From the NCBI RefSeq assembly GCF_019802055.1, contig NZ_JAHVHW010000012.1, positions 227,321-291,320 on the forward strand: a stretch of 64,000 nucleotides of DNA, in the 5' to 3' direction. This stretch comes from Ferrimonas balearica (GTDB taxonomy: Bacteria; Pseudomonadota; Gammaproteobacteria; Enterobacterales; Shewanellaceae). A model generated the notes under the pieces. The model was not told the DNA's origin and ran no database searches. It worked only from the letters and a program-made list of their open reading frames with translations. Below, one piece after another: positions 41,173-51,668 of the stretch. Position numbers and translations under genes: made by a program. Within the stretch, counting starts at the first letter, position 1. Each line of letters opens with the position of its first letter.

Positions 41173-42570
41173 TTACTCCCCGGTAGGGGGAATCGGACGC
41201 AACTCGCTGCTGGCGTTGGCCATCAGCCAGGCAAACAGGGTATAGACCGTGGTGCTCTGCTTAAGCGACTCGGGCTTCACCTTGTCCAGCGTGTCGTCAG
41301 GGGTGTGGTGGTAATCGAAGTAATCGCTGCCATCCATGTTCAAGCCCGCCACCGGCACGCCCAGCGGCGGCAGCACGGAAACGTCCGGTCCCCCCCAGCT
41401 CTCGTTGTGGCCAAGGCTCACACCAAGCGGTGCCAACTGCTCGACCATCGCCTCAATGGCGGGGCGGGCGGCCTCGTTGACCCGGCTATCCAGGCGATAG
41501 ATGGGGCCAGCGCCAAAATCCGCTTCCGCAGCAATGTAGTGATGATCCAGATTATCCTTGTGCTGATCCCGGTAGGCTTTGGCACCGATCAGACCGATCT
41601 CCTCGGCGGCGTACAGCACCACCCGGATGGTGCGCTTCGGGCGCTGTTTGAGGGCCATGATGTGCTCTGCTGCTGCAGTCACGATGGCCACCCCAGCGCC
41701 ATCATCCAGGGCGCCGGTACCCTCATCCCAGGAATCGAGATGGGCGCCAATCAGGACAATTTCTTCCGGTTTGCTGCTGCCGCGGATCTCACCGATGACG
41801 TTGTAACTGGTGCTTTCGCCTTTATCCATCGCTTCCAGCTCCATTTTGACCCGGATGTCGCTCTGACGGGCCAGCATGCGGGTGAGTTGGTCGGCGTCCG
41901 GTGGGGAGATGGCGACTGCCGGAATGCGGGAGACGTCATCCACATAGCGCATCACCCCGGTGTGGGCGAACCGATGGCTGCTGGTACTGACACTGCGAAG
42001 CAGTAGGCCTACCGCGCCCTTCTTGGCGGCCTCTACCGCGCCAATGCCCCGAGCTTTCACCACAGGGCCATAACCACGACCATCCTTGAAGCGCTCCATC
42101 TTGTGATCGATGAATACCAGCTTGCCTTTGACCTCGGCGGGATCCGCTGCCTGCAGGTCGCCAAGGGTGGCGAAGCGGACGATGGCCGCTTCAATGCCGC
42201 CTTCCGGCGTCGCAACGGAGTTACCCAGTGCGGTGATAACCAGAGGCTGGGGGAAAGGCAGGGTGACTTTGGCATCGGCAAAGCCGCGCTCCCAGTGGGG
42301 CACGATGACCGGTTCCAGACGAACCTCGTCGAATCCCATGGCTTCGAAATGGGCTTTGGCCCAGGCGACCGCACGGGCATCGGCTTCAGTACCGGCAAGG
42401 CGGGGACCGACTTCGGTGGTTAGGGACTCCAGTACCTGCCAGGCGGCATCGCTTTGTTGGGCGTGCTGACGCAGAGCATCACTGTGCTGAAGGGTCTCGG
42501 GAGAAAAGGGCTGGGCGAGTGGGCTGCCTACCATCAGGGTGGCGGCCAGTAGTGAGAGAGCGCGTAACAT
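41173..42570 (-). CDS. Secreted M28-family metallopeptidase (PGCP/carboxypeptidase Q-like)
   Basis: A 465-residue exported zinc peptidase. A signal peptide (MLRALSLLAATLMVGSPLAQ) is followed by a PA-domain-like insert (about 120-250) and the catalytic domain. Zinc ligands are visible in GAHLDSWDEGTGALDDGAG, in YAAEEIGLIGAKAY (the EE pair) and in the late YHHTPDDTLDKV. The layout resembles bacterial relatives of plasma glutamate carboxypeptidase (carboxypeptidase Q), which act as aminopeptidases or dipeptidases. It probably works in the periplasm or outside the cell. Single gene. Confidence 0.9.
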   Translation of the reverse strand: MLRALSLLAATLMVGSPLAQPFSPETLQHSDALRQHAQQSDAAWQVLESLTTEVGPRLAGTEADARAVAWAKAHFEAMGFDEVRLEPVIVPHWERGFADAKVTLPFPQPLVITALGNSVATPEGGIEAAIVRFATLGDLQAADPAEVKGKLVFIDHKMERFKDGRGYGPVVKARGIGAVEAAKKGAVGLLLRSVSTSSHRFAHTGVMRYVDDVSRIPAVAISPPDADQLTRMLARQSDIRVKMELEAMDKGESTSYNVIGEIRGSSKPEEIVLIGAHLDSWDEGTGALDDGAGVAIVTAAAEHIMALKQRPKRTIRVVLYAAEEIGLIGAKAYRDQHKDNLDHHYIAAEADFGAGPIYRLDSRVNEAARPAIEAMVEQLAPLGVSLGHNESWGGPDVSVLPPLGVPVAGLNMDGSDYFDYHHTPDDTLDKVKPESLKQSTTVYTLFAWLMANASSELRPIPPTGE

Positions 42571-42648
42571 CCGTATCCTTGTTATTGTTATGCTGAAACC
42601 GTGAAAGCGTCAGAGTAACAAAAAGGTTTCGCGCTGTCAGATGGGCAC

Positions 42649-42675
42649 AAAAAAACCGGCCTAAGCCGGTTTTTT
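42649..42675 (-). terminator. Terminator of rpsT
   Basis: AACCGGC (42671-42665, minus strand) pairs with GCCGGTT (42660-42654) over TTAG, followed by an uninterrupted run of Ts. Confidence 0.92.
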
Positions 42676-42692
42676 CCGCATCAAAGGACTGA

Positions 42693-42959
42693 TTACAGAG
42701 CTTTGATTTGCGCAGCCAGGCGGCTCTTGGTGCGAGCTGCCTTGTTCTTGTGGATCAGGCCTTTGGTGGCCATACGATCCAGGATCGGCTGAGCGGCGTT
42801 GAACGCTTCGGTAGCGGTAGCTTTATCGCCAGTGGCGATAGCAGCTACAACTTTCTTGGTGAAAGTGCGCATCATGGAACGACGGCTAGCGTTGTGTTGA
42901 CGACGCTTTTCGGCCTGGATGGCGCGCTTCTTAGCAGACTTGATGTTAGCCAAGTGCAA
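42693..42959 (-). CDS. rpsT: Ribosomal protein bS20
   Basis: An 88-residue basic small-subunit protein (E. coli 87), a primary 16S rRNA binder. It starts [20 protein letters not shown] and ends [19 protein letters not shown]. It is transcribed alone from a strong promoter and is divergent from murJ, with ribF-ileS beyond, as in Pseudomonas and E. coli. Confidence 0.97.
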   Translation of the reverse strand: MHLANIKSAKKRAIQAEKRRQHNASRRSMMRTFTKKVVAAIATGDKATATEAFNAAQPILDRMATKGLIHKNKAARTKSRLAAQIKAL

Positions 42960-43001
42960 ACTCCTAAAAACGGTGCTGTCTGGTTTCTCAGAAAGGTCGC
43001 G

Positions 43002-43030
43002 AATTTACTTTTATTGCGCATCATTGTCAA
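43002..43030 (-). promoter_or_regulatory. Strong sigma70 promoter of rpsT
   Basis: On the minus strand a perfect TTGACA (43030-43025) and TAAATT (43007-43002) are 17 bases apart, about 43 bases upstream of the rpsT ATG. Confidence 0.8.
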
Positions 43031-43219
43031 TGACGATGTGCAATAAAGCGTCAACCCAAGGTGGACTCAGGACCAAACTTGGCGTTCCACGACCCATCTA
43101 GTTTAAGATGGGCCGAAATTCTAGCAGCATTACTGCGCCGGCAACAGGGGCAGAATGCATTTTTTCCTTTCTGGCGGAGTCGAACCCCTGACTCCGGCGA
43201 AATCTGTGGGATCACTTCG

Positions 43220-44776
43220 TTGAGTAAAAGATTGGTGCGCTCCGGGCTGATAGTGAGCGCCATGACCCTGGTGTCCCGGGTATTGGGACTGGTTCGGGAT
43301 GTGGTGGTCGCTGGCCTGATGGGGGCTGGAGCGGCGGCTGACGTTTTTTTCCTGGCCAATAAAATTCCCAACTTTCTTCGCCGTCTGTTTGCTGAGGGGG
43401 CCTTTGCTCAGGCGTTTGTGCCGGTGCTAACCGAGTATCAACAGCAGCGCGAGCCCGATGAGGTGCGTGAGCTGATCGCCAAAGTGAGCGGAACTCTCGG
43501 CGGCATCGTTACCCTGGTGACCCTCTTTGGTGTGGTGGCCTCGCCGGTTTTGGCGGCGCTGTTTGGTACCGGCTGGTTTGTGGCCTGGCTGGGCGGTGAG
43601 CCGGAGGGCGCCAAGTTTCTGCTGGCCTCCCTGATGCTGAAGATCACCTTTCCCTATCTCTGGTTCATCACACTGACCGCGTTGGCCGGTGCCATTCTGA
43701 ACACCTTGGGGCGGTTTGCGGTGGCGGCCTTTACCCCGGTGTTCCTGAATGTGGCGATCATCGCCTGTGCGCTGTGGCTCTCTCCCCAGTTGGAGCGTCC
43801 CGAGTTGGGGCTGGCCTGGGGCGTGTTCTTTGGTGGCCTGATCCAGTTCCTGTTCCAGATCCCCTTCTTATATAGAGCGAACATGCTGGTGCGCCCCCAG
43901 TGGGGATGGCATCACCCCGGGGTGAAGAAGATCCGCACTCTGATGATTCCCGCCATGTTCGGGGTGTCGGTCAGCCAGATTAACCTGCTGTTCGATACGC
44001 TGATCGCCAGTTTCCTGATGACCGGCTCCATCAGTTGGCTCTACTACTCTGATCGTTTGCTGGAGTTTCCCCTCGGCCTGTTTGGTATTGCCATCGCGAC
44101 CGTGATTCTCCCGGCGCTCTCCAAAGACAAAGCCAATGACGACCCGGCCCGCTTCGGTCAAACCCTCGATTGGGGGGTGCGTTCAGTGCTGATGGTGGGG
44201 ATCCCGGCGATGTTAGGCCTGATGGTGCTGGCCCAGCCGATGCTGATGGTGCTGTTTATGCGTGGGGAGTTTTCCGTTACCGACACCCAGATGGCGGCGA
44301 TGAGTTTGCTGGCCTACGCCTCCGGCCTGCTCAGCTTTATGCTGGTGAAGGTCCTGGCGCCGGGCTACTACGCCCGACAGGACACCAAAACCCCGGTGCG
44401 CTACGGCATTATCGCTATGATTGCCAATATGGCCTTTAACCTGGCCCTGGCAATCCCCTTTGGTTATGTGGGTCTGGCGCTGGCCACCTCCGCTTCGGCC
44501 ACCCTGAACGCCTTTCTGCTCTACCGGGGGCTGCATCGCCAGGGCGTCTACCAGCTCAGTGGTCATAGCCTGGGCCAGATTGCCCGTATGGCTCTGGCCG
44601 GTGCCGTCATGGCGGTCACCCTTATCTGGCTGACACCCAACGAATCCGGCTGGTTGGCGATGGCCTTTATGGAGCGGGTGGTGACCCTGTTTGGCCTGAT
44701 CGGTCTTGGTGCGGTGACCTACGGATTGAGCCTGCTGGTGTTTGGCCTGCGCCCGCGACAGTTAAAGAGCCTGTGA
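43220..44776 (+). CDS. murJ: Lipid II flippase MurJ
   Basis: A 518-residue polytopic membrane protein (E. coli 511, 14 helices) that flips lipid II to the periplasmic face for peptidoglycan synthesis. Family segments: AMTLVSRVLGLVRDVVVAGL, LPNLLRR-like IPNFLRRLFAEGAFAQAF, GVSVSQINLLFDT, SDRLLEFPLGLFGIA and VLAPGYYARQDTKTPVRYG. The start appears to be a TTG at 43220 (SKRLVRSGLIVSAMTL), the only start that gives a complete first helix; the next ATG would cut it and upstream codons have no similarity. The Shine-Dalgarno sequence is poor. Confidence 0.93.
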   Translation: MSKRLVRSGLIVSAMTLVSRVLGLVRDVVVAGLMGAGAAADVFFLANKIPNFLRRLFAEGAFAQAFVPVLTEYQQQREPDEVRELIAKVSGTLGGIVTLVTLFGVVASPVLAALFGTGWFVAWLGGEPEGAKFLLASLMLKITFPYLWFITLTALAGAILNTLGRFAVAAFTPVFLNVAIIACALWLSPQLERPELGLAWGVFFGGLIQFLFQIPFLYRANMLVRPQWGWHHPGVKKIRTLMIPAMFGVSVSQINLLFDTLIASFLMTGSISWLYYSDRLLEFPLGLFGIAIATVILPALSKDKANDDPARFGQTLDWGVRSVLMVGIPAMLGLMVLAQPMLMVLFMRGEFSVTDTQMAAMSLLAYASGLLSFMLVKVLAPGYYARQDTKTPVRYGIIAMIANMAFNLALAIPFGYVGLALATSASATLNAFLLYRGLHRQGVYQLSGHSLGQIARMALAGAVMAVTLIWLTPNESGWLAMAFMERVVTLFGLIGLGAVTYGLSLLVFGLRPRQLKSL

Positions 44777-44795
44777 TCTGCCCCGGTCTGTGGGG

Positions 44796-44801
44796 TATAA
44801 T
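44796..44801 (+). promoter_or_regulatory. Possible -10 box upstream of ribF
   Basis: A perfect TATAAT lies 37 bases before the ribF ATG, in the murJ-ribF gap. No convincing -35 is seen, so this may be a weak internal promoter for ribF-ileS-lspA-fkpB-ispH. Confidence 0.4.
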
Positions 44802-44837
44802 CCGGCGATTTTCGAAGCAAAGACAAGCAACAGGTTC

Positions 44838-45785
44838 ATGGAGTTAATTCGCGGGATCCACAACCTGACCGAACGGCACCGCCACTGTGTCCTGACCATT
44901 GGTAACTTCGATGGTGTGCATCGTGGCCACGCTGCGGTGATCCGTCGCCTGGTCAGTCTGGCCAGAGAGTACGATGTACCGGCAACGGTGATGGTGTTTG
45001 AGCCACAGCCCCAGGAGTATTTTCGCAAAGAGGCAGCGCCAGCTCGCCTCAATCTGCTGCGGGATAAACTGGATCGGCTGGCCCAGCTCGGTGTGGACAG
45101 GGTGCTCTGTGTCCGCTTTGACCAACGGTTTGCCAGTTGGGAGGCGGAAGATTTTGTTCAACAATTACTGGTGGACAAACTGGCCGTCCGTTACCTGGTG
45201 GTGGGTGACGATTTCTGCTTTGGTCGGGCGCGTCGCGGCAACTTCGAGTTTTTGCAGCAGGCGGGAGAGCAACACGGTTTTGCCGTGGAGGACACCGCCA
45301 GTTGTCGGTTGGGGCAGGAGCGGATCTCCTCTACCTTGATCCGCAACGCTCTGGCTACGGGCGATCTGGTGGCCGCTGAGCGGATGTTGGGTCACCCCTA
45401 CCAGATCAGTGGTCGTGTCGCCCACGGCGATAAGTTGGGGCGCACTATCGGCTTCCCCACCGCTAATATTCTGCTGAAGCGCATTGTGGTGCCGATCAGT
45501 GGGGTGTTTGCGGTCCAGGTGCAGACAGAAGATGGGGTCTGGCATAACGGCGTCGCCAACGTGGGTCGCCGTCCGACCGTCTCCGGGCAGCAGTGCCGTC
45601 TGGAGGTGCACCTGTTTGATTTTAACGCTGACCTCTATGGCCAGCACCTGCACGTCAGGTTGCATACCTGGCTGCGGGATGAACACGCTTTCCCCTCTCT
45701 TGAGGCGCTGAAAGCCCAGATCCGACTGGATGCGGAGCGTGCCAATGAGGCACTCCGGGTCCCGGAATATACTGAAAACCGATGA
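44838..45785 (+). CDS. ribF: Riboflavin kinase/FAD synthetase RibF
   Basis: A 315-residue bifunctional enzyme (E. coli 313) making FMN and FAD from riboflavin. The N-terminal nucleotidyltransferase has LTIGNFDGVHRGHAAVI and, further on, VVGDDFCFGRARRG and RISSTLIRNAL. The C-terminal kinase starts near 185 with GRVAHGDKLGRTIGFPTANI and GVANVGRRPTV. The ATG at 44838 matches the family start. It opens an operon with ileS 14 bases downstream. Confidence 0.96.
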   Translation: MELIRGIHNLTERHRHCVLTIGNFDGVHRGHAAVIRRLVSLAREYDVPATVMVFEPQPQEYFRKEAAPARLNLLRDKLDRLAQLGVDRVLCVRFDQRFASWEAEDFVQQLLVDKLAVRYLVVGDDFCFGRARRGNFEFLQQAGEQHGFAVEDTASCRLGQERISSTLIRNALATGDLVAAERMLGHPYQISGRVAHGDKLGRTIGFPTANILLKRIVVPISGVFAVQVQTEDGVWHNGVANVGRRPTVSGQQCRLEVHLFDFNADLYGQHLHVRLHTWLRDEHAFPSLEALKAQIRLDAERANEALRVPEYTENR

Positions 45786-45799
45786 TGGTGTAAGGATCG

Positions 45800-48622
45800 A
45801 TGGTCGATTACAAAACTACGCTGAACCTTCCTGAGACCGACTTCCCGATGCGCGGCAATCTGGCGCAACGGGAACCGGAAATGTTGAAACAGTGGAATGA
45901 GAAGGGGCTGTACAAGGCGATCCGTGCCAGCCGCCAGGGCGCCAAGCCTTTCATTCTGCACGATGGCCCTCCGTACGCGAATGGCGACATTCACATCGGC
46001 CACTCGGTCAACAAGATCCTCAAGGACATCATCATTAAGGCCAAGACTCTGTCTGGCTTTGACGCCCCCTATGTCCCCGGTTGGGACTGCCACGGTCTGC
46101 CGATTGAGCTGAAAGTGGAGCAGAAGGTGGGTAAGCCGGGACAGAAAGTCTCCGCTGCCGAATTCCGCGAGAAGTGCCGTGAGTACGCCAAGACCCAGGT
46201 TGAAGGCCAGAAGGCGGACTTTATCCGTCTGGGTGTGCTGGGTGAGTGGGACAAGCCCTATTTGACCATGGACTTTGGCACCGAAGCCAACATCATCCGC
46301 TCCCTGGCCAAAATCATCGATAACGGCCACCTGCACAAAGGCGCCAAGCCTGTGCACTGGTGTACCGATTGCGGCTCTGCTCTGGCAGAAGCGGAAGTGG
46401 AGTACGAGGACAAAACCTCCCCGGCCATCGATGTGCGCTTCAAGGCGGATGACGCCAAACTGGTGGCGGACAAGTTTGATTGCGCCGAAGGCCATCAGGG
46501 CCAGGGCCCCATCTCTACCGTTATCTGGACCACCACTCCCTGGACTCTGCCCGCCAACCGCGGCATCGCGATGCACCCTCAGGTGCAGTACGCCCTGGTT
46601 CAGGTGGAGGGCGATCAGCCCGAGCGTCTGGTGCTGGCCGCTGACCTGGTGAAGTCCGTGATGGACCGCGCCGGCATTGAGCACTACCACAACCTGGGCT
46701 ACTGCCTGGGCGCCGATCTGGAGCTGCTCCAGTTCCACCACCCCTTCTACGACATGATCGTCCCTGTGGTTCTGGGCGATCATGTGACCACCGATTCCGG
46801 TACCGGTGCGGTGCACACGGCGCCGGGCCATGGTCAGGACGACTTTGTGGTGGGCAACAAGTACAACCTGGAAGTGGCCAACCCGGTGGGCAACAACGGC
46901 GTGTATCTGCCGGATACCCCGCTGTTTGCCGGCAAGCACGTCTTCAAAGCCAATGACGACGTGATTGAGGTGCTGAAGGAGAAGGGCGCGCTGCTGCATC
47001 ATGAAGCGCTGCGTCACAGCTACCCGCACTGCTGGCGCCACAAAACGCCGATCATCTTCCGCGCTACTCCTCAGTGGTTTATCTCCATGGATCAGGCCGG
47101 TCTGCGCAGCCGCTCCCTGGAGGAGATCGATCAGGTGAAGTGGGTACCGGATTGGGGTCAGGCCCGTATCCAGACCATGGTGGAGAACCGCCCTGACTGG
47201 TGTATCTCCCGTCAGCGCACCTGGGGTGTGCCAATCACCCTGTTTGTCCACAACGAGACCCAGGCACTCCACCCCCGCAGCGTCGAGCTGATGGAAGCGG
47301 TTGCCAAGCGTGTCGAGGAAGCGGGTATCCAGGCCTGGTGGGATCTGGACGCGGCCGAGCTGCTGGGCGACGACGCAGTGCACTACAACAAGGTGCTGGA
47401 CACTCTGGATGTATGGTTTGACTCCGGTGTGACTCACCACTCTGTCGTGGACGCCCGTGAAGAGTTTAACGGCCACAGCGCCGACCTCTACCTGGAGGGT
47501 TCCGACCAGCACCGTGGCTGGTTTATGTCCTCTCTGATGTCCTCCGTGGCGATGAAGGACGCGGCCCCTTACAAACAGGTGCTGACTCACGGTTTCACCG
47601 TAGATGGCAAGGGCCGCAAGATGTCCAAGTCTCTGGGTAACGTGATGAGCCCGCAGCAGGTAGTGAACAAGCTGGGTGCTGACATCCTGCGCCTGTGGGT
47701 GGCCTCTACCGATTACACCGGTGAGATGACCGTTTCTGATGAGATCCTGAAGCGCTCTGCCGACGCCTACCGCCGTATCCGTAATACCTCCCGCTTCCTG
47801 TTGGCCAACATGAGCGGCTTCAACCCGGCCACCGACATGGTGGAGCTGGACAAGATGGTGGCACTGGATCGCTGGATTGTTGCCCGCGCCTACGCGCTGC
47901 AGGAAGAGATCGTTGCGGCTTACGAGTCCTACAACTTCCACCAGGTCAGCCAGAAGCTGATGCACTTCTGCTCCATTGAGCTGGGCAGCTTCTACCTGGA
48001 CATCATCAAGGACCGCCAGTACACCGCCAAAGGCGACAGCCTGGCTCGCCGCTCCTGCCAGAGTGCCCTGTACCTCATCACTGAGGCGATGGTGCGCTGG
48101 ATGGCACCGGTAATGAGCTTTACCGCTGACGAGATCTGGCAAGCCCTGCCGGGCGAGCGTGAGCCCTTCGTCTTTACCCAGGTGTGGTTCGACGGTCTGG
48201 CGCCGATGGCGGAAGATGCCGTGGTCACCAACCCTCAGTGGGACCAACTGGTGGAAGTGCTGGCCGAGGTGAACAAGCGTCTGGAGCAGGCCAAGGCCGA
48301 CGGCATTAAGAACCGCCTGGAAGCGGAAGTGGTGCTGTATGCCGATGGCGAACTGTTCTCCCTGCTGGAGAAGCTGGGCGACGAACTGCGCTTTGTTCTG
48401 ATCACCTCCGAAGCCAAGGTGCGTCCTCTGGCTGAGGCTGGCGACGCCGCAGAGACCGCCATTGAAGGTCTGAAAGTGGCCCTGGTTAAGACCAGCGCTG
48501 CCAAGTGTGAACGCTGCTGGCACCACCGTGCCGAAGTGGGCACCATCGAAGCGCATCCGACCCTGTGCGGTCGCTGTGTCACCAACGTGGACGGTGAAGG
48601 AGAGCAGCGTCAGTATGCTTAA
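45800..48622 (+). CDS. ileS: Isoleucyl-tRNA synthetase
   Basis: A 940-residue class Ia synthetase (E. coli 938). The HIGH signature is in [18 protein letters not shown] near residue 55-70, the editing domain holds the threonine-rich [20 protein letters not shown], and KMSKS is in [14 protein letters not shown] near 605. The C-terminal zinc-binding cysteines are in CERCWHH and CGRCVTN. Its last eight bases overlap lspA. The long opposite-strand open frame across this gene is an artefact of codon bias. Confidence 0.98.
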   Translation: MVDYKTTLNLPETDFPMRGNLAQREPEMLKQWNEKGLYKAIRASRQGAKPFILHDGPPYANGDIHIGHSVNKILKDIIIKAKTLSGFDAPYVPGWDCHGLPIELKVEQKVGKPGQKVSAAEFREKCREYAKTQVEGQKADFIRLGVLGEWDKPYLTMDFGTEANIIRSLAKIIDNGHLHKGAKPVHWCTDCGSALAEAEVEYEDKTSPAIDVRFKADDAKLVADKFDCAEGHQGQGPISTVIWTTTPWTLPANRGIAMHPQVQYALVQVEGDQPERLVLAADLVKSVMDRAGIEHYHNLGYCLGADLELLQFHHPFYDMIVPVVLGDHVTTDSGTGAVHTAPGHGQDDFVVGNKYNLEVANPVGNNGVYLPDTPLFAGKHVFKANDDVIEVLKEKGALLHHEALRHSYPHCWRHKTPIIFRATPQWFISMDQAGLRSRSLEEIDQVKWVPDWGQARIQTMVENRPDWCISRQRTWGVPITLFVHNETQALHPRSVELMEAVAKRVEEAGIQAWWDLDAAELLGDDAVHYNKVLDTLDVWFDSGVTHHSVVDAREEFNGHSADLYLEGSDQHRGWFMSSLMSSVAMKDAAPYKQVLTHGFTVDGKGRKMSKSLGNVMSPQQVVNKLGADILRLWVASTDYTGEMTVSDEILKRSADAYRRIRNTSRFLLANMSGFNPATDMVELDKMVALDRWIVARAYALQEEIVAAYESYNFHQVSQKLMHFCSIELGSFYLDIIKDRQYTAKGDSLARRSCQSALYLITEAMVRWMAPVMSFTADEIWQALPGEREPFVFTQVWFDGLAPMAEDAVVTNPQWDQLVEVLAEVNKRLEQAKADGIKNRLEAEVVLYADGELFSLLEKLGDELRFVLITSEAKVRPLAEAGDAAETAIEGLKVALVKTSAAKCERCWHHRAEVGTIEAHPTLCGRCVTNVDGEGEQRQYA

Positions 48623-49139
48623 GGAACTGTGGGCCAAGCGCCCCGAACAGTGGCAAGCCTCCGGCTGTAAGTGGGTATGGGTTGGCGTTCTGGCTCTGGT
48701 GATCGATCAGGTCACCAAGATCTGGGCCAGCACCAGCCTGACCTATATGGATCCGGTTCCCCTGATGCCCTACCTGAACCTCTTCTATATCCATAACGAA
48801 GGGGCGGCGTTCAGCTTCCTGGCGGACGCCGGTGGTTGGCAGCGCTGGGGCTTTGCGGTGTTTGCTCTGGCGGTGTCCGCTGGCCTGCTGTTCATGCTGC
48901 GTACCCAGCCTGCGGGTCTGAAACGCCTGAACCTGTCCTACGCCCTGATTCTGGGCGGGGCCATCGGTAACCTGATCGACCGAGTGCTGTATGGCTATGT
49001 GATCGACTTTGTCGACTTCTACGTCGGCAACTGGCATTGGCCGGCGTTCAACATCGCTGATAGTGCCATCTGTGTGGGGGCGGGCCTGATGATTCTGGAC
49101 GCCTTCCTGCAGCCGAAACACACGGAGGAGGCCAAATGA
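48615..49139 (+). CDS. lspA: Signal peptidase II (prolipoprotein peptidase)
   Basis: A 174-residue membrane aspartic peptidase (E. coli 164) that removes lipoprotein signal peptides. Four membrane helices are visible, starting [18 protein letters not shown]. The catalytic aspartates lie in [10 protein letters not shown] and [11 protein letters not shown]. The ATG at 48615 lies inside the end of ileS, as in many proteobacteria, and its stop overlaps the fkpB start. Bacterial lipoproteins such as BamD (also in this window) are its substrates. Confidence 0.96.
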   Translation: MLKELWAKRPEQWQASGCKWVWVGVLALVIDQVTKIWASTSLTYMDPVPLMPYLNLFYIHNEGAAFSFLADAGGWQRWGFAVFALAVSAGLLFMLRTQPAGLKRLNLSYALILGGAIGNLIDRVLYGYVIDFVDFYVGNWHWPAFNIADSAICVGAGLMILDAFLQPKHTEEAK

Positions 49140-49585
49140 GCCAAGTGGTAGTGGGCCCGGGTGCCCAGGTATTCATGCATTTTACCGTCGAGCTGCCCGA
49201 TGGCAGCGTGGCGGACAGCACCCGCGCGCACGGCAAGCCTGCGCGCCTGACTCTGGGCGATGGCAGCCTGAGCCCGGGTATGGAAGCGGAGCTGATGGGG
49301 CTGGCCAAGGGCGATAAGAAGCGTTTTACCCTGGCGCCGGAGCACGCGTTCGGTCAACCGAACCCGGACAACATCCACCATATGGATCGCACCCAGTTTG
49401 CCGCCGATGCAGAACTGACTGAGGGCACCATCATGGCGTTTACCGCCGCGGATGGTAACCAGTATCCCGGAGTGATCCGCTCCGTAGAAGGGGACTCGGT
49501 AACCGTCGACTTCAACCACCCGCTGGCTGGCCAGACCGTGGTGTTTGATGTGGAAGTGCTGGACATCGTGATCCGGGAGGCCTGA
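49136..49585 (+). CDS. fkpB: FKBP-type peptidyl-prolyl isomerase FkpB (SlpA)
   Basis: A 149-residue cytoplasmic prolyl isomerase, same length as E. coli FkpB. It keeps [20 protein letters not shown] and [20 protein letters not shown], with the insert-in-flap region in the middle. Its fold is that of SlyD but without the metal-binding tail. ATGA overlaps at both ends tie it to lspA and ispH. Confidence 0.94.
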   Translation: MSQVVVGPGAQVFMHFTVELPDGSVADSTRAHGKPARLTLGDGSLSPGMEAELMGLAKGDKKRFTLAPEHAFGQPNPDNIHHMDRTQFAADAELTEGTIMAFTAADGNQYPGVIRSVEGDSVTVDFNHPLAGQTVVFDVEVLDIVIREA

Positions 49586-50514
49586 TGAAAGTCCTGTTGG
49601 CAAACCCCCGTGGATTCTGCGCCGGAGTGGATCGGGCCATCAGCATCGTAGAGCGCGCTCTGGAGCTGTTTGAAAAGCCGATCTACGTGCGTCATGAAGT
49701 GGTGCACAACCGTTATGTGGTTGATGGACTGCGTCAGCGTGGCGCCGTATTTGTGGATGAACTTCATGAGGTGCCGGACAACGCCATCGTGATCTTCAGC
49801 GCTCACGGTGTGTCCCAAAAAGTGCGCGACGAAGCCAAGGAACGTGGGCTCAAGGTATTTGATGCCACCTGTCCGCTGGTGACCAAAGTGCATATGCAGG
49901 TTACCCGCGCCAGCCGCAAAGGGATTGAGTGTGTGCTGATTGGCCACGCCGGTCACCCTGAGGTGGAGGGCACCATGGGTCAATACGACAATGCGGAAGG
50001 CGGCATCTATCTGGTGGAGTCACCGGAGGATGTGGCGAAGATGCAGGTTAAGGATGAACGTAACCTGACCTTCGTGACTCAGACCACCCTCTCCATGGAT
50101 GACACCGCGGAAGTGATTGAGGCCCTTAAGCAGCGTTTCCCTGAAGTGGAAGGCCCCCGTAAGGACGACATCTGCTACGCGACTCAGAACCGTCAAGATG
50201 CGGTGCGTGAGTTGTCGTTGCAGTGTGACCGGGTGCTGGTGGTGGGGTCTAAAAACTCCTCCAACTCCAACCGCCTTCGGGAACTGGCAGAGAAGTCAGG
50301 CAGTCCCGCTTATCTGATCGATGGTGCGGAAGACATTCAGCCGGAATGGCTGGATGGCGCGACCCGAATCGGCGTCACCGCGGGCGCTTCTGCACCGGAG
50401 GTACTGGTGCAGGGCGTGATCGATGCATTGAAAGCTCATGGCGCCGAAGTGGTCGAAGAGACCAGTGGCCGGGAAGAGAATGTGGTGTTCCACGTTCCCG
50501 CTGAACTTCGTTAA
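49585..50514 (+). CDS. ispH: 4-Hydroxy-3-methylbut-2-enyl diphosphate reductase
   Basis: A 309-residue [4Fe-4S] enzyme (E. coli 316), last step of the MEP pathway giving IPP and DMAPP. The three cluster cysteines are in [30 protein letters not shown] and [14 protein letters not shown]. Active-site His residues lie in [15 protein letters not shown] and [16 protein letters not shown]. The A of its ATG is the last base of the fkpB stop. Last gene of ribF-ileS-lspA-fkpB-ispH before a strong terminator. Confidence 0.97.
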   Translation: MKVLLANPRGFCAGVDRAISIVERALELFEKPIYVRHEVVHNRYVVDGLRQRGAVFVDELHEVPDNAIVIFSAHGVSQKVRDEAKERGLKVFDATCPLVTKVHMQVTRASRKGIECVLIGHAGHPEVEGTMGQYDNAEGGIYLVESPEDVAKMQVKDERNLTFVTQTTLSMDDTAEVIEALKQRFPEVEGPRKDDICYATQNRQDAVRELSLQCDRVLVVGSKNSSNSNRLRELAEKSGSPAYLIDGAEDIQPEWLDGATRIGVTAGASAPEVLVQGVIDALKAHGAEVVEETSGREENVVFHVPAELR

Positions 50515-50526
50515 GCCGTTGCTGAT

Positions 50527-50559
50527 AAAAAAACGCCGCCCAATGGGCGGCGTTTTTTT
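50527..50559. terminator. Bidirectional terminator between ispH and pilE
   Basis: ACGCCGCCC at 50533-50541 pairs with GGGCGGCGT at 50545-50553 over AAT, with A-run before and seven Ts after. Confidence 0.92.
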
Positions 50560-50571
50560 GTGGTAAGCGTT

Positions 50572-50994
50572 TTACCAACAGGCCGCCGGTGAGCGCTGGT
50601 CCGACTGATTGAGTGTCATGGGGGAGCAGGTGGTGCTGCCCTCTTTGTCATTGGCTTGGTCGCTCTGAGCGGTGGCAGTGATGGTGTAGCTGGTGGCCGA
50701 TGTGCCGCTCAGAGAGAACTGGTAATAGCTGGTGTTGGCGGCACCAAGATCGGACATGGTGAGGTTGGTGCTGCAATCACTGGTGGCTTTGCCGTATTGG
50801 CTGCAGCTGATGCGGAACTCTTCCAGCAGCAATTGAGCGCTCATCAGCGCTTCTTTTGCTTCGCTGCGACGGGACTCCAGAATGTACTCTCGGTATGAGG
50901 GGATCGCGATGCTGGCGAGAATGCCGAGTATGGCAACCACGATCATCAGCTCAATCAGCGTGACACCAAATTGTCGTTTCCCTTGGTTTTTCAT
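50572..50994 (-). CDS. pilE: Type IV pilin, PilE family
   Basis: A 140-residue prepilin. The leader peptide is MKNQGKRQFG and cleavage by PilD would follow Gly10; the mature protein starts VTLIELMIVVAILGILASIA, with Glu at +5. Residue +1 is Val where Phe or Met is usual. The C-terminal part has a Cys pair (CSPMTLNQSDQRSPAAC) that could form the D-region disulfide. It is transcribed opposite to the other pilin genes and converges with ispH; in Pseudomonas pilE shares their strand. Confidence 0.9.
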   Translation of the reverse strand: MKNQGKRQFGVTLIELMIVVAILGILASIAIPSYREYILESRRSEAKEALMSAQLLLEEFRISCSQYGKATSDCSTNLTMSDLGAANTSYYQFSLSGTSATSYTITATAQSDQANDKEGSTTCSPMTLNQSDQRSPAACW

Positions 50995-51099
50995 GGCGTT
51001 CCCTGCTCATGGTGTTGATAGGTGCAATTGCACTACACTGTGCGTGCCAAAAAGTTTACCTTAAGCATACAACGCTGTCGCATTCAGAAGGAACTGAGC

Positions 51100-51666
51100 G
51101 TGCGCTTTCGAGCCTCCAAATCCCCTCAGTCCGTCCGCGGGCTGACCTTGCTTGAGCTGCTGATCGCCGTGCTGATACTGGCGATCCTGTTGGCGATCGG
51201 CATTCCTTCCTTCAGTGGTCTTTCCCAGGATCTGCGTCTTAAGGGCGCGGGCTTTGCCTTACTGGAAACGGTTCACCAGGCACGAACCGAAGCGATTAAG
51301 CGCAACCTGGACAACATCACCGTCAAGTTTATCTCCTCCGGTGGCACCTGGTGTTACCGCATCACCGATACTCCGGCGGCTTGCTCCAGTTGCGACATGA
51401 CCGGGCAGACCAACCAGTGCGATGTGGAGGGTGATGGGATCGTTAAGGGCGCGGGCAGTGCGGATTATCAGGGGGTCGCGCTGAACAACTCGTTCAGCGG
51501 TGGCGTGATCACCATCTCCAACCGCCGCGGCACCATGCCCGCCGGCAACGCCACCTTCTCAATGGGCAGCGACAAAAGTGTCCGGGTTAGGGTGTCCAAT
51601 ATTGGCCGGGTCAGCCTGTGCGTGCCATCGACCTCTGAGGCCATCACCGGGGTGGAGGGATGCTGA
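51100..51666 (+). CDS. fimT: Minor pilin, GspH/FimT family
   Basis: A 188-residue pseudopilin. The prepilin site is RG^LTLLELLIAVLILAILLA with Glu at +5, followed by the GspH/FimT-type region (LLETVHQARTEAIKRNLDNI). It has Cys residues in CYRITDTPAACSSCDMTG. FimT/FimU proteins prime pilus assembly, and FimT-type proteins can bind DNA in natural transformation. The start is a GTG at 51100, six to seven bases after AAGGA; upstream codons have no pilin character. First gene of a four-gene operon. Confidence 0.88.
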   Translation: MRFRASKSPQSVRGLTLLELLIAVLILAILLAIGIPSFSGLSQDLRLKGAGFALLETVHQARTEAIKRNLDNITVKFISSGGTWCYRITDTPAACSSCDMTGQTNQCDVEGDGIVKGAGSADYQGVALNNSFSGGVITISNRRGTMPAGNATFSMGSDKSVRVRVSNIGRVSLCVPSTSEAITGVEGC

Positions 51667-51668
51667 GC

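Noticed and set aside
45635..48637. A 1000-codon open frame on the minus strand across ileS
   Set aside because: It is the mirror image of the ileS codon pattern: rich in His, Gln and Val with no recognisable domain. ileS itself is certain. Similar long opposite-strand frames over the alanine symporter, clpB, thrA and aceK were rejected for the same reason.
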